DNA of 64,000 bases from Morinoia aosen (GCA_030386875.1 CM059580.1:2384838-2448837); one strand, 5' to 3'. Counted from the first letter of the stretch, positions 10,768-23,349 are shown. Translations and numbers: made by a program. The notes: generated by a model from the sequence alone, not told the origin.

Positions 10768-11080
10768 AATATGTAAGGTCCCGAGCTGAGAGTTAGGTAG
10801 GCCTTCCTTTTTTTGAAATAGAATAGGTTTTTGTTTTGTTACGGACCATCTTTTTTCGGTTGACTGCTGTCCTGTTTTTCAGCACCTATTGCTTTCTTCT
10901 TCTACTTTTGTCTTGTTTCATGAACTTCTTTCTTAGTTTACTGTTTCTGTGCACCTTGTGCGTAGATTCCGCGTTCCCTTAACTCCATACTAAATGGTGC
11001 CTTCCTCTTTTTGGAATGCTTCTTTATTTAGTGGGTAGGGAGGCTTGTACTAACATCTAATCTAATCTAATCTAATCTGC
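10768..11080 (+). mobile_element. DE1 copy 3
   Basis: It starts at GTAAGGTCCCGAGCTGAGAG and carries the full core. It ends in CTAACATCTAATCTAATCT-type tail repeats at about 11050-11080. Confidence 0.85.
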
Positions 11081-11348
11081 AGCAGCCTCATGCAATGGGG
11101 CGTGGTTTCAATACCCGGACGCACCCGGCAACCGACCTTTCCCCGACCGGTGCCTATTTAGAACCGGTCGTTAGTGCTGTACAATGTGTGTGTGTGTACT
11201 GTGTGTGTGTGTGTTGTACTGTGAGTGTACGTACTGTCTACTGACGCCACACACACCCACGTACGCACACCGTGCAGAACCGCAAAGGTCATAGTGTTGG
11301 TGTCGAATTTTCCAGAAGGCCGCCATTTTTTCCAGCTAAAGAGGAATC

Positions 11349-14300
11349 TTTCTGGTACTGTGTGGCTGTGGCGTGTGGTGTTGTGTGGCTGTGGCGTGGG
11401 GTGTTGTGTGGCTGTGGCGTGTGGTGTTGTGTGGCTGTGGCGTGGGGTGTTGTGTGGCTGTGGCGTGTGGTGTTGTGTGGCTGTGGCGTGGGGTGTTGGG
11501 TGGCTTGTGGTGTTGTGTGGCGTGGGGTGGCGTGTGGTGTTGGGTGGCGTGTGGTGTTGGGTGGCGTGTGGTGTTGTGTGGCTGTGGCGTGGGGTGTTGG
11601 GTGGCTTGTGGTGTTGTGTGGCGTGGGGTGGCGTGTGGTGTTGTGTGGCTGTGGCGTGTGGTGTTGGGTGGCGTGGGGTGTTGTGTGGCGTGTGGTGTTG
11701 TGTGGGGCTGTGGCGTGTGTGGTGTTGGGTGGCGTGTGTGGTGTTGTGTGGCGTGTGGTGTTGTGTGGCTGTGGCGTGTTGTGTTGTGTGGCGTGGGGTG
11801 TTGTGTGGCGTGGGGTGGCGTGTGCTGTTGTGTGGCTGTGGCGTGGGGTGTTGGGTGGCTTGTGGTGTTGTGTGGCGTGGGGTGTTGTGTGGCTGTGGCT
11901 TGTGGTGTTGTGTGGCGTGGGGTGGCGTGTGGTGTTGTGTGGCGTGGGGTGGCGTGTGGTGTTGTGTGGCTGTGGCGTGGGGTGTTGGGTGGCTTGTGGT
12001 GTGTGGCGTGGGGTGGCGTGTGGTGTTGTGTGGCTGTGGCGTGTTGTGTTGTGTGGCGTGGGGTGTTGTGTGGCGTGTGGTGTTGTGTGGGGCTGTGGCG
12101 TGTGTGGTGTTGGGTGGCGTGTGTGGTGTTGTGTGGCGTGTGTGGTGGTGTGTGGTGGCGTGTGGTGTTGTGTGGCGTGTGTGGTGTTGTGTGGCGTGTG
12201 TGGTGTTGTGTGGCGCGTGTGGTGTTGTGTGGCTTGTGGAGTTGTGTGGCGTGTGGTGTTGTGTGGCGTGTGGTGTTCTGTGGGGCTGTGGCGTGTGTGG
12301 TGTTGTGTGGCTTGTGGTGTTGTGTGGCGTGTGTGGTGTTGTGTGGGGCTGTGGCGTGTGTGGTGTTGTGTGGCTTGTGGTGTTGTGTGGCTTGTGGTGT
12401 TGTGTGGCGTGTGTGGTGTTGTGTGGCGCGTGTGGTGTTGTGTGGCTTGTGGAGTTGTGTGGCGTGTGTGGTGTTGTGTGGCGTGTGGTGTTGTGTGGCG
12501 TGTGTGGTGTTGTGTGGGGCTGTGGCGTGTGTGGTGTTGTGTGGCGTGTGTGGTGTTGTGTGGGGCTGTGGCGTGTGTGGTGTTGTGTGGCTTATGGTGT
12601 TGTGTGGGCGTATGTGGTGTTGTGTGGCGTGTGTGGTGTTGTGTGGCGTGTGTGGTGGTGTGTGGTGTTGTGTGGCGTGTGTGGTGTTGTGTGGGGCTGT
12701 GGCGTGTGTGGTGTTGTGTGGCTTGTGGTGTTGTGTGGCGTGTGTGGTGTTGTGTGGCGTGTGTGGTGGTGTGTGGTGTTGTGTGGCGTGTGGTGTTGTG
12801 TGGCGTGTGTGGTGGTGTGGTGTTGTGTGGCGTGTGTGGTGTTGTGTGGGGCTGTGGCGTGTGTGGTGTTGTGTGGCTTGTGGTGTTGTGTGGCGTGTGT
12901 GGTGTTGTGTGGCGTGTGTGGTGTTGTGTGGCGTGTGTGGCGTGTGTGGTGTTGTGTTGCGTGTGTGGTGTTGTGTGGTGGTGTGTGGTGTTGTGTGGCG
13001 TGTGGTGTTGTGTGGCGTGTGTGGTGTTGTGTGGGGCTGTGGCGTGTGTGGTGTTGTGTGGGGCTGTGGCGTGTGTGGTGTTGTGTGGCTTGTGGTGTTG
13101 TGTGGCGTGTGTGGTGTTGTGTGGCGTGTGTGGTGTTGTGTGGCTTGTGGTGTTGTGTGGCGTGTGGTGTTGTGTTGCGTGTGTGGTGTTGTGTGGCGTG
13201 TGTGGTGTTGTGTGGCGTGTGTGGTGTTGTGTGGCGTGTGGTGTTGTGTGGCGTGTGGTGTTGTGTGGGGCTGTGGCGTGTGTGGTGTTGTGTGGCTTGT
13301 GGTCTTGTGTGGCGTGTGTGGTGTTGTGTGGGGCTGTGGCGTGTGTGGTGTTGTGTGGCGTGTGGTGTTGTGTGGCGTGTGTGGTGTTGTGTGGGGCTGT
13401 GGCGTGTGTGGTGTTGTGTGGCTTGTGGTCTTGTGTGGCTTGTGGTCTTGTGTGGCGTGTGTGGTGTTGTGTGGGGCTATGGCGTGTGTGGTGTTGTGTG
13501 GCTTGTGGTGTTGTGTGGCGTGTGTGGTGTTGTGTGGGGCTATGGCGTGTGTGGTGTTGTGTGGCTTGTGGTGTTGTGTGGCGTGTGTGGTGTTGTGTGG
13601 GGCTGTGGCGTGTGTGGTGTTGTGTGGCTTGTGGTGTTGTGTGGCGTGTGTGGTGTTGTGTGGGGCTGTGGCGTGTGTGGTGTTGTGTGGCTTGTGGTGT
13701 TGTGTGGCGTGTGTGGTGTTGTGTGGCGTGTGTGGTGTTGTGTGGGGCTATGGCGTGTGTGGTGTTGTGTGGCTTGTGGTGTTGTGTGGCGTGTGTGGTG
13801 TTGTGTGGCTTGTGGTGTTGTGGCGTGTGTGGTGTTGTGGCGTGTGTGGTGTTGTGTGGCTTGTGGTGTTGTGTGGCGTGTGTGGTGTTGTGTGGCTTGT
13901 GGTGTTGTGGCGTGTGTGGTGTTGTGGCGTGTGTGGTGTTGTGTGGCTTGTGGTCTTGTGTGGCGTGTGTGGTGTTGTGTGGGGCTGTGGCGTGTGTGGT
14001 GTTGTGTGGCTTGTGATCTTGTGTGGCGTGTGTGGTGTTGTGTGGGGCTGTGGCGTGTGTGGTTTGTGGTCTTGTGTGGCGTGTGTGTTGTGTGGGGCTA
14101 TGGCGTGTGTGGTGTTGTGTGGCGTGTGTGGTGTTGTGTGGCGTGTGTGGCTTGTGGTGTTGTGGCGTGTGTGGTGTTGTGTGGCTTGTGGTGTTGTGTG
14201 GCGTGTGTGGTGTTGTGTGGCTTGTGGTGTTGTGTGGCGTGTGTGGTGTGTGGGGCTGTCGCGTGTGTGGTGTTGTGTGGCGTGTTGTGTTGTGTGGCGT

Positions 14301-16133
14301 GTGTGGTGTTGTGTGGCGTGTGGTGTTGTGTGGCGTGTGTGGTGTTGTGTGGCGTGTGGTGTTGTGTGGCGTGTGTGGTGTTGTGTGGCGTGTGGTGTTG
14401 TGTGGAGTGTGTGGTGTTGTGTGGCGTGTGTGGTGTTGTGTAGCGTGTGGTGTTGTGTGGCGTGTGGTGTTGTGTGGCGTGTGTGGTGTTGTGTGGCGTG
14501 TGGTGTTGTGTGGCGTGTGGTGTTGTGTGGCGTGTGTGGTGTTGTGTGGCGTGTGGTGTTGTGTGGAGTGTGTGGTGTTGTGTGGCGTGTGTTGTGTGGC
14601 GTGTGTGGTGTTGTGTGGCGTGTGGTGTTGTGTGGCGTGTGGTGTTGTGTGGCGTGTGGTGTTGTGTGGCGTGTGGTGTTGTGTGGCGTGTGGTGTGTGG
14701 CTGTGGCGTGTGGTGTTGTGTGGCGTGTGGTGTTGTGTGGCGTGTGGTGTTGTGTGGCGTGTGGTGTTGTGTGGCGTGTGGTGTTGTGTGGCGTGTGTTG
14801 TGTGGCGTGTGGTGTTGTGTGGCGTGTGGTGTTGTGTGGCGTGTGGTGTTGTGTGGCGTGTTTGGTGTTGTGTGGCGTGTTTGGTGTTGTGTGGCGTGTT
14901 TGGTGTTGTGTGGCGTGTGGTGTTGTGTGGCGTGTTTGGTGTTGTGTGGCGTGTGGTGTTGTGTGGCGTGTGGTGTTGTGTGGCGTGTGTGGTGTTGTGT
15001 GGCGTGTGTGGTGTTGTGTGGCGTGTTTGGTGTTGTGTGGCGTGTGGTGTTGTGTGGCGTGTGGTGTTGTGTGGCGTGTGGTGTTGTGTGGCGTGTGGTG
15101 TTGTGTGGCGTGTGGTGTTGTGTGGCGTGTTTGGTGTTGTGTGGCGTGTTTGGTGTTGTGTGGCGTGTTTGGTGTTGTGTGGCGTGTGGTGTTGTGTGGC
15201 GTGAGGTGTTGTGTGGCGTGTGGTGTTGTGTGGCGTGTGGTGTTGTGTGGCGTGTGGTGTTGTGTGGCGTGTGGTGTTGTGTGGCGTGTGGTGTTGTGTG
15301 GCGTGTGGTGTTGTGTGGCGTGTTTGGTGTTGTGTGGCGTGTTTGGTGTTGTGTGGCGTGTGGTGTTGTGTGGCGTGTGGTGTTGTGTGGCGTGTTTGGT
15401 GTTGTGTGGCGTGTGGTGTTGTGTGGCGTGTGTTGTGTGGCGTGTGGTGTTGTGTGGCGTGTTGTGTGGCGTGTGTTGTGTGGCGTGTGGTGTTGTGTGG
15501 CGTGTGGTGTTGTGTGGCGTGTTTGGTGTTGTGTGGCGTGTGGTGTTGTGTGGCGTGTGGTGTTGTGTGGCGTGTGGTGTTGTGTGGCGTGTGGTGTTGT
15601 GTGGCGTGTGGTGTTGTGTGGCGTGTGGTGTTGTGTGGCGTGTGGTGTTGTGTGGCGTGTTTGGTGTTGTGTGGCGTGTTTGGTGTTGTGTGGCGTGTTT
15701 GGTGTTGTGTGGCGTGTTTGGTGTTGTGTGGCGTGTTTGGTGTTGTGTGGCGTGTTTGGTGTTGTGTGGCGTGTTTGGTGTTGTGTGGCGTGTTTGGTGT
15801 TGTGTGGCGTGTTTGGTGTTGTGTGGCGTGTGGTGTTGTGTGGCGTGTGTGGTGTTGTGTGGCGTGTGTGGTGTTGTGTGGCGTGTGTGGTGTTGTGTGG
15901 CGTGTGGTGTTGTGTGGCGTGTGGTGTTGTGTGGCGTGTGGTGTTGTGTGGCGTGTGGTGTTGTGTGGCTGTGGCGTGTGTTGTGTGGCTGTGGCGTGTG
16001 TTGTGTGGCGTGTGGTGTTGTGTGGCGTGTGGTGTTGTGTGGCGTGTGGTGTTGTGTTGCGTGTGGTGTTGTGTGGCGTGTGGTGTTGTGTAGCGTGTTT
16101 GGTGTTGTGTGGCGTGTGGTGTTGTGTGGCTAT
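11349..16133. repeat. GT-only satellite-like array, 4.8 kb
   Basis: The array is built from TGTGGCGTGTGTGGTGTTG (19 bp), GTGGCGTGTGGTGTTGT (17 bp) and GGCTGTGGCGTGGGGTGTTG-like variants. The plus strand is nearly devoid of A and has about one C per unit. There is a gradient: 20-24-bp GGGG-containing variants at the left, 19-bp units in the middle, 17-18-bp units at the right. Open frames of up to 1600 codons are artefacts of the missing stops. Confidence 0.97.
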
Positions 16134-17430
16134 GAAAAATTTATCGTAAATATCGAGATATCGAATAATTCTTAAAAAAAATGAATTAGTGCTACAAAAT
16201 CTCTTGCGCTGCGCAGAATGGATTACCTAAGTTTTCTTATTTTAAAAGCCAAAGTGTCTGTTAGTGTACAGTGTCTCCCCTCGTCAGCGTACTCTAGGAA
16301 GCAGAGTAACTTCCTTTCTACGTATATTATTTCTCTGAGATGACATGCATTTCCAATACGTTTCCTGTTAGGAAATACGCATCAAATTTTTATATGTTGC
16401 ATCATCAGTTCTCTTATTTTTTTTTCGTCCTCCTGCGTAATGTTTACGAAATAAATAGACGTGTACAACACGACAGGCGCGGCGCGCTTGACACGCGCCC
16501 CCCTCCCCCGGCGACGGCCGCGGCCACACTGAAGGTGAAGGCGAACATTTTTCGCACTTTTTTGCCCCATCTCTTGACCTTACCTTTCCGCGCCCGAGCA
16601 TCTTTGGGGTAAAAATGTCATCTGATGACTCGCTAGGAATGGCGGGAGATACGCATTAATTTCCATAAAAAAGTATATGGGTAATTATACTTCGGTGGTG
16701 TGAACTACGGACTGATTTTGTTATAAAAAATATCTTTGGGGCAGTGAGTGAAATTTTGGTGGTGGTGTTCTAGACGCAAGGTAACGATTTTCTGTTTTAA
16801 AATTACCCTGGTTTTGTGATGGATGTTTTTATGGGTTTGGTGTTGTGAAGGATTATTATATATATAATAACATCCGGGATTTATACAATAGTTTGGTGTA
16901 GTGAAATATTATTATATATATAATAACATCCGGGATTTATACATCAGTTTGGTGCAGTGAAGGATTAATTTACATATATTAATTATTTTTTATAATAGCG
17001 TGTAACTCTAACTATAATTGCGCTTTAATAATTATTGTATGTTAATTATTCAAAAAGGAACTAAATAATTAACTGTGGTTAATTAATTTAAAATTTAATT
17101 TTCTAACCAAATTTTCAACATTAAATAATTATTTAATCTATGCTAATTATTTTAAAAACCATTTGAAAATCTGAATGGTTCACTGATTTAAACATTAATT
17201 TTCTTATTAAATTCTGAAAAAATGTTTAGTATGAAACTATTTTCAATAACAAATATTTTATTGTAGCTACACATCATATATATTCCCTGCTACACTTCAT
17301 CTATTTCCAGGAAGTTTGCTTTTCAAAAGTGAAATGAAATTCAATATACTTTTTTCTTTTTTCCGAATGGACCCATTGACCTCCCTCCTCTTCCCCCTCC
17401 CCCTCAGTAGGCATTGGATAGGCAATAGGC
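16134..17430. other. Mostly AT-rich non-coding DNA with a GC-rich island
   Basis: 16470-16570 is GC- and CpG-rich, but I find no start or domain near it. 16840-16975 holds two copies of a roughly 66-bp unit (TTGGTGTAGTGAAGGATT, a TA run, then AACATCCGGGATTTATACA). Part of that unit recurs at 23415-23465, so it is a dispersed repeat. 16975-17340 is AT-rich. Confidence 0.6.
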
Positions 17431-18090
17431 CTAGGCTATTTAAACTTGTGCTTCCTATGCTGTGGGGACTGGCAACAGCAGGGGAATACTGTTAGGTCCC
17501 TCAGCCATATATACACACACAAACATAGACGAACAGAACACAAACACAGATAAACACAGCACAAACAGACTAACAGCGCACACAAATACAGCACATAAAC
17601 AGACAAACACAACACACCAATACAACACAGCACACACACACACACATACGCAACACACAACGCAGAATGTGCCTAGAAATGTCAGAGTTAAGCGGAAGCA
17701 TGTTGGGTAGGTCGTGTTGTGTGTGTGTGTGTGTTGCTGTATAGGTCATACACCGTGTGTGAGCTGTGTGGGGTGTGTACTGGTAATTAGCGTATGACTG
17801 AGCCTATAATATTTTATAAAATTTTGTATTTAATTATATAAAAGGATATCATATATAAAATCATTTTGGTCTTAACGAACCTTCAATAATTGTAATCTGG
17901 AGCCGCAATATAACTCTTGATTGCTCACAGACTGTCTCTGTTCTGCTGAGAATTTCTTTGTCTTCTACTATCATTGTTTTTTTATTTATTATATACATAT
18001 ATTCATTTAAATATAATACATAATTTTTTTAACTAATACCTTCGTAAATAATTACTCAGTTCTGTAGGTCCCAACGTGATTTCAGGATTC
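17431..18090. other. CA-rich low-complexity DNA followed by AT-rich DNA
   Basis: 17505-17665 is degenerate CA-rich sequence (ACACAAACA/ACAGACAAACACA). 17715-17745 is GT-rich. The remainder is AT-rich without recognisable coding sequence. Confidence 0.6.
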
Positions 18091-18091
18091 A

Positions 18092-18425
18092 TACTCGTAT
18101 TAAGTGCTCCCTGGGGGAATGTGTGTGGTCCCGAGCGAAAAATTAGGTAGGGTATGTTTTTGTTGTAATAAAATAGGTTTTTGTTTTGTTACGGACCGTC
18201 TTTTTTCGGTTGACTGCTGTCCTGTTTTTCAGCACCTATTGCTTTCTTCTTCTACTTTTGTTTTGTTTCATGAACTTCTTTCTTAGCCTACTGTTTCTGT
18301 GCACCTTGTGCGTAGATTCCGCGTTCCCTCAACTCCATACTAAATGGTGCTTTCTTCCTTCCAGTCTTTGGATCGCCTTTGTTGCGGTTAGGGAGGATTA
18401 AACTAACTAATAATCTAATATAATC
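18092..18425 (+). mobile_element. DE1 copy 4
   Basis: It runs from CGTATTAAGTGCTCCCTGG through the core to CTAACTAATAATCTAATATA. Confidence 0.83.
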
Positions 18426-18589
18426 TCATTAAGTTTTTTGTGCTTGCTGACTCTGATAGTTCAACTAGATGTCTAGGTCAGTTATTTTCTCATTTTTTAG
18501 TTATTGCATGTAGAAATAACAAAATTGGAAAAAAACATCACTTTAACCTCGAGATTCAGATAATATTCGGACAACAAAAATCAGGCCTA

Positions 18590-18900
18590 TGTGTGTGGTG
18601 CCTTCATCCTTCCTCTCTTTAGAAGGTTTTCGTTGCGGTTTGGGAGGCTTTAAACTAACATCTAATTTAATCCCATCTTCCTCCTTCCTCTCTTTAGAAC
18701 TCCTTTGTTGCTGTTTGAGAGACTTAAACTAACATCTGATCTAATCCCATCTTCCTCCTTCCTCTCTTAAGAACTCCTTTGTTGCTGTTCGAGAGACTTA
18801 AACTAACATGTTATCTAATCTCATCTTCCTCCTTCCTCTCTTTAGAACGCCTTTGTTGCGGTTAGGGAGGCTTAAACCAACATCTAATCTAATCCACGTG
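18590..18900. repeat. Tandemly repeated DE1 3' tail, about 4 copies
   Basis: About 75-bp units run CTTCCTCTCTTTAGAACTCC, TTTGTTGCTGTTTGAGAGAC, TTAAACTAACATCTGATC. The unit is the 3' end of DE1, so the tail has been amplified without the 5' part. Confidence 0.8.
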
Positions 18901-19527
18901 TTATGAATCCCAACTCCAAGACATTTGAAAACCGAAAGTTATCGCACAAGCTTCATTGGCAACCAAAACCTGTTTTTCTTTTGTTATTGTGGCATTTGAA
19001 AACTGGGCAACCGCCTGGCAAAGTTCAGTGCGCGTCTGACCTTGGAGGCGGGTGCACGCGCGCCGCTCCTCTTGAATACCAGGCCGACCCTCGCCCAAAT
19101 GCCCATATTTTTTTTTGTTTGGGCATAACGAGGGTTCCGTAAGCAGGTCTTCTTCCTTGTGCTGGAGGCCGCGACGCACCTGCGCTCTTTATTCTTTCTT
19201 GTTGGTCATAGTCAAAACGGACTTCACAATTTTCAAATATATTTATTTCAAATGACGTGCTTCTTCGAAATTATGAATATTTTTCAAATGAAGTTTCTTC
19301 AGAATATATTGACATGTTTCAATTGAAACGTTTCTTCCAGAATTATAAATATATATAAAATGAAGTTTCTTCAGAATATATGGAAACATGTTCAAACGAA
19401 CTGTTTTTTTCAAATTTTCAAAACTATTCGAAATAAACTGTTCCTTCAAAATTTTGAATCTATACCAAAGGAATTGTTTCTTCTTTTCCTTCTTTTCGAG
19501 AAGGTTTGGTCTAAAATTAAAGTATAA
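18901..19527. other. Non-coding, no recognisable feature
   Basis: 18901-19200 is mixed composition with short open frames on both strands and no domain I recognise. 19225-19500 is AT-rich with degenerate copies of GAAGTTTCTTCAGAATATAT. Confidence 0.5.
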
Positions 19528-20247
19528 GGTGTGCCTTAAAATATGGGGGTGCCTTAAAATATGGGGTGTGCCTTAAAATATGGGGTGTGCCTTAAAATAT
19601 GGGGTGTGCCTTAAAATATGGGGTGTGCCTTAAAATATGGGGTGTGCCTTAAAATATGGGGTGTGCCTTAAAATATGGGGTGTGCCTTAAAATATGGGGT
19701 GTGCCTTAAAATATGGGGTGTGCCTTAAAATATGGGGTGTGCCTTAAAATATGGGGTGTGCCTTAAAATATGGGGTGCGCCTTAAAATATGGGGTGTGCC
19801 TTAAAATATGGGGTGTGCCTTAAAATATGGGGTGTGCCTTAAAATATGGGGTGTGCCTTAAAATATGGGGTGTGCCTTAAAATATGGGGTGTGCCTTAAA
19901 ATATGGGGTGTGCCTTAAAATACGGGGTGTGCCTTAAAATATGGGGTGTGCCTTAAAGTATGGGGTGTGCCTTAAAATATGGGGTGTGCCTTAAAATATG
20001 GGGTGTGCCTTAAAATATGGGGTGTGCCTTAAAATATGGGGTGTGCCTTAAAATATGGGGTGTGCCTTAAAATATGGGGTGTGCCTTAAAATATGGGGTG
20101 TGCCTTAAAATATGGGGTGTGCCTTAAAATATGGGGTGTGCCTTAAAATATGGGGTGTGCCTTAAAATATGGGGTGTGCCTTAAAATATGGGGTGTGCCT
20201 TAAAATATGGGGTGTGCCTTAAAATATGGGGTGTGCCTTAAAATAGG
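19528..20247. repeat. 19-bp minisatellite, about 38 nearly identical copies
   Basis: The unit is GTGTGCCTTAAAATATGGG. I see only about three single-base changes across about 720 bp, so the array is recently expanded or strongly homogenised. Confidence 0.97.
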
Positions 20248-20344
20248 AGGCCATGCATTGCATCGGCTCGATCGTTTTGACCTTAAATTATGGGGTGTGG
20301 TATAGCTAGGGGTCAACTTAACCCATTGATTTATGGCGTGGAAA

Positions 20345-20685
20345 GTATTGTATGTATGGGAATTAGCGCTCCCTGGGCAATATGTGAGGTCTCGAACTGA
20401 GAGTTAGGTAGGCCTTGTTTTTGTTGAAATAAAATGTTTGTTCTATTAAGAACAACCTTTTTTCGGTTGAGTGCTGTCCTGTTTTTCAGCACCTACTACT
20501 TTCTTCTTCTACTTTCATTTTTTTTCATGAACTTCTTTCTCAACTTACTGGTGCGTAGATTCCGCGTTCCCTCATCTCCATTCTAAATGGTGCCTTCCTC
20601 CTTCCTCTCTTCGGAACGCTTTTCTTTTTAGCGGTTAGGGAGACCTAAACTAACGTCGAATCTAATCTAAACTGATACTCTAAAC
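20345..20685 (+). mobile_element. DE1 copy 5
   Basis: It runs from TATGGGAATTAGCGCTCCC to TCGAATCTAATCTAAACTGA. The core is slightly diverged (GAGTGCTGTCC). Confidence 0.83.
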
Positions 20686-21515
20686 TTATTCTAAATAAAA
20701 CTGCATCAGTTTTCACTGAACAGATACAACGCCCATGATCAAAAAACGTACATGTATAACGCACACAGCACGCAGTACACACGCACACACCACGCCCTGT
20801 ACACTCGCTGATTTAATTTAACGGTCGTAAGTGCAAGGAAATTCATTCCATTTATTGGACGCTGATTTCGCTATCGCTTCTCTTCCCGTCGCCCTGATTT
20901 TGTTGTGTTGTTTCCTTGTGTGATTTCTTGTGTTTCCTTGTGTGTTTTATTGTGTTATTTCCTTGTGTGTTGGATTGCTGTCTATACGACAAAATAGGTA
21001 ATTTCCGGATTGTTTTGCAATTAGAGCAGTGAACTTCTGAATGGAATTGGGCCAAATATAGTCCATGTCTATATATATGTGTGTGTGTGTGTGTATATAT
21101 ATATATGTGTGTGTGTACATGTATACATGCATGTGTGTGTATATATAAACATGGAAAAAGTGTTTTGAAATTTTAAGGTTTTTTTTCACTAGTAAAAAAA
21201 TTGATTTAGGCGTGCCTTTTTTATTTTTTATTTTACAATTATCAGAATATTTTTATCTGACAATTCGTTCTACGGTTCGTTGTCTCTGGTGGGTTTGAAC
21301 ATACTTGTTAATTTCTCCAATGCTATAACGTGACTGCGCCTCAATTGCACCGATACCGGTAAGAGACAATACCGGTATCGGTATTGTTCTTTCCTAACTT
21401 GTACCGGTACCGGCATTCACCGTTCGTACCAGTAACGAAAGTAAATATTTTAAATTTAAAGTAAATGGTAGTACCAGAAACTAGAAGGCACGGTACGCAT
21501 ACGTTACCATTGCAA
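20686..21515. other. AT-rich non-coding DNA with microsatellites
   Basis: 20750-20810 is CA-rich. 20890-20970 has several copies of TTTCCTTGTGTG. 21068-21145 is a TG/TA microsatellite. 21350-21420 repeats the palindromic ACCGGTA. Confidence 0.6.
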
Positions 21516-21519
21516 CTTG

Positions 21520-21712
21520 CCATGGTCCCTGTGGCGTAGTGGTCAGGGCGATGAAGGGGCGTCGGTTCGAACCCGGCAATGACAGCCTAGTTTTTACCCG
21601 TTTGGAAGAAGAAGAAGTTAGCCACAATTGCCCACACGACGCAGGTGTATGAAAAGGGTACCGGCGCGACCGAGGGTGGGAAGCATTGTACCCTCAGTGT
21701 GTGGTGAAATAC
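21520..21712 (+). mobile_element. tRNA-derived SINE
   Basis: An A-box-like TGGCGTAGTGG (21532) and B-box GGTTCGAACCC (21562) are followed by TTAGCCACAATTGCCCAC and GGTACCGGCGCGACCGAGG, which match the SINE body seen at 1.9 and 45.0 kb. It is a degraded full-length copy, and the head does not form a proper cloverleaf. Confidence 0.72.
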
Positions 21713-21754
21713 TTGATAAGGGAAAAAAATATTTGAAAAGGGTATAGTATTCAT

Positions 21755-21900
21755 ATAGTGAGTAGTTATCGTTTAGTATTTGAATAGTATTTAGTATTTG
21801 AATAGCATTTAGTATTTAAATAGCATTTAGTATTTAAATAGCAATTAGTATTTAAATAGCATTTAGTATTTGAATAGTATACTATAGTATTCGTACGGTA
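21755..21900. repeat. TAGTATTTGAATAGCAT-type short tandem repeat
   Basis: About six degenerate copies of ATTTAGTATTTGAATAGC (19-21 bp) in AT-rich DNA. Confidence 0.75.
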
Positions 21901-22059
21901 TTTTCGTACAGAAACATTTTAGCCTCATTTTTTGGTTGTGCACAAAAAATGGGTGGGTTGATTTGACAATAGCGGGTGTGTCTCAACGCCCATTTCCGCG
22001 TACTAAACGCGCGTGTAAAAAATGGTGTGTGCTGAGTAGGTAGCGGCCGGCTGCTGTGT

Positions 22060-22275
22060 GACCTTTGTGTGCTTCTGTGTGGGGATTGCGCTGTATGTGT
22101 ATTTCTATGTGTTGCGCTGTGTGTGTATGTATGTGTGTGTGTGTATGTGTGTGTGTTGCACTGTGTGTGTATTGCGCTGTGTGTGTATTGCGCTGTGTGT
22201 GTATTTCTATGTGTTGCACTGTGTGTCTGTATTGCTATATGTGTTGCTGTGTGTGTGTGTGTGTGTGTTTTGTGT

Positions 22276-22314
<39 letters not shown>

Positions 22315-22318
22315 GTGT

Positions 22319-22350
<32 letters not shown>

Positions 22351-22365
22351 ATTGCTGTGTAGTTG
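22060..22365. repeat. Compound GT microsatellite
   Basis: Interrupted TG repeats with TGTGTTGCGCTGTGTGTGTAT units to 22220, then long pure TG tracts to about 22350. Confidence 0.9.
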
Positions 22366-22449
22366 TGTGTTGAGCAAACTACACATAAGACTGTTTAAAA
22401 TACACTGTTGTTGTACAGTGCATGGAGTATAATGTCCATCTTTTAACAT

Positions 22450-23070
22450 ATCAGCTACAGTCCCCTCGGGGAATATGTTAATTGTATCTATGGGAATTAG
22501 TGCTCCCAGGGGAAGATGCGAGGTCCCAAGCTGATGATTAGGTAGGCCTTCTTAAGCTTAAAATAGAATGATTTTTGTTTTGTTACGGACCATCTTTTTT
22601 CGGTTGACTGCTGTCCTGTTTTTCAGCACCTATTGCTTTCTTATTCTACTTTTGTCTTGTTTCATGTACTTCTTTCCTGACTTGCTGTGGGGACACCGCG
22701 TGCATAGATTCCCCGTTCCTTCCTGACTTGCTGTGGGGACACCGCGTGCATAGATTCCCCGTTCCTTCCTGACTTGCTGGGTGGACACTGCGTGCATAGA
22801 TTCCCCGTTCCTTCCTGACTTGCTGTGGGGACACCGCGTGCATAGATTCCCCGTTCCTTCCTGACTTGCTGTGGGGACACCGCGTGCATAGATTCCCCGT
22901 TCCTTCCTGACTTGCTGTGGGGACACCGCGTGCATAGATTCCCCGTTCCTTTCTGACTTGCTGTGGGGACACCGCGTGCATAGATTCCCCGTTCCCTTAT
23001 CTTCTTACCAAATGGTGCCTTGCCCCTTCCTTTCTTGGGAACACCTTCATTGCTTGAACTGACTTATCCA
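22450..23070 (+). mobile_element. DE1 copy 6, with an internal 46-bp tandem expansion
   Basis: The 5' part runs from GGGGAATATGTTAATTG to TTCATGTACTTCTTTC. The segment TTCCTGACTTGCTGTGGGGA...TAGATTCCCCGTT is then repeated seven times before the normal 3' part (ACCAAATGGTGCC). Confidence 0.88.
22673..22994. repeat. 46-bp tandem repeat, 7 copies, inside DE1
   Basis: CCTGACTTGCTG recurs at 22676, 22722 and so on with a 46-base step. Units are almost identical; one carries GGGTGGACACTGCG. It is a local amplification of an internal DE1 segment that is single-copy in the other twelve elements. Confidence 0.93.
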
Positions 23071-23348
23071 ATGCTATTTTTCTCTAAAATTAGGTAAACA
23101 TCACCGGGCAAAATTACTCAAGATTCAAAAGGGAATATTTGTAATTAGAAAACTTTAAAAGTGCTGCTTGAACTGAATGAAATAGGAAACTATGCATAAC
23201 TGATGCGCAGAACGCGACGGTTTAAGTATTTACGACCCATTTTTTGGTTATGTTTTATGTGCCCTTTACAAAAGCCTCGCTGTTTTATTTTTTTCTTTAC
23301 ATTAATGTTCAGTTATTGTTTTTTCTGTTGAGTTAATATCTTGGGGGA

Positions 23349-23349
<1 letters not shown>

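Noticed and set aside
11045..11080. TCTAA repeats as telomeric TTAGG sequence
   Set aside because: TCTAA is not a permutation of arthropod TTAGG/CCTAA; it is the short tail of the dispersed element DE1.
11225..16175. Open frames of 300-1600 codons (C-, V-, W- and G-rich) in the GT array
   Set aside because: The plus strand has no A, so stops cannot form; all frames are open and the peptides just mirror the repeat. No start context, domain or splice evidence.
16465..16600. GC/CpG-rich patch as a promoter or first exon
   Set aside because: No TATA, initiator plus start codon, domain or donor that I could tie to a frame; left as an unexplained GC island.
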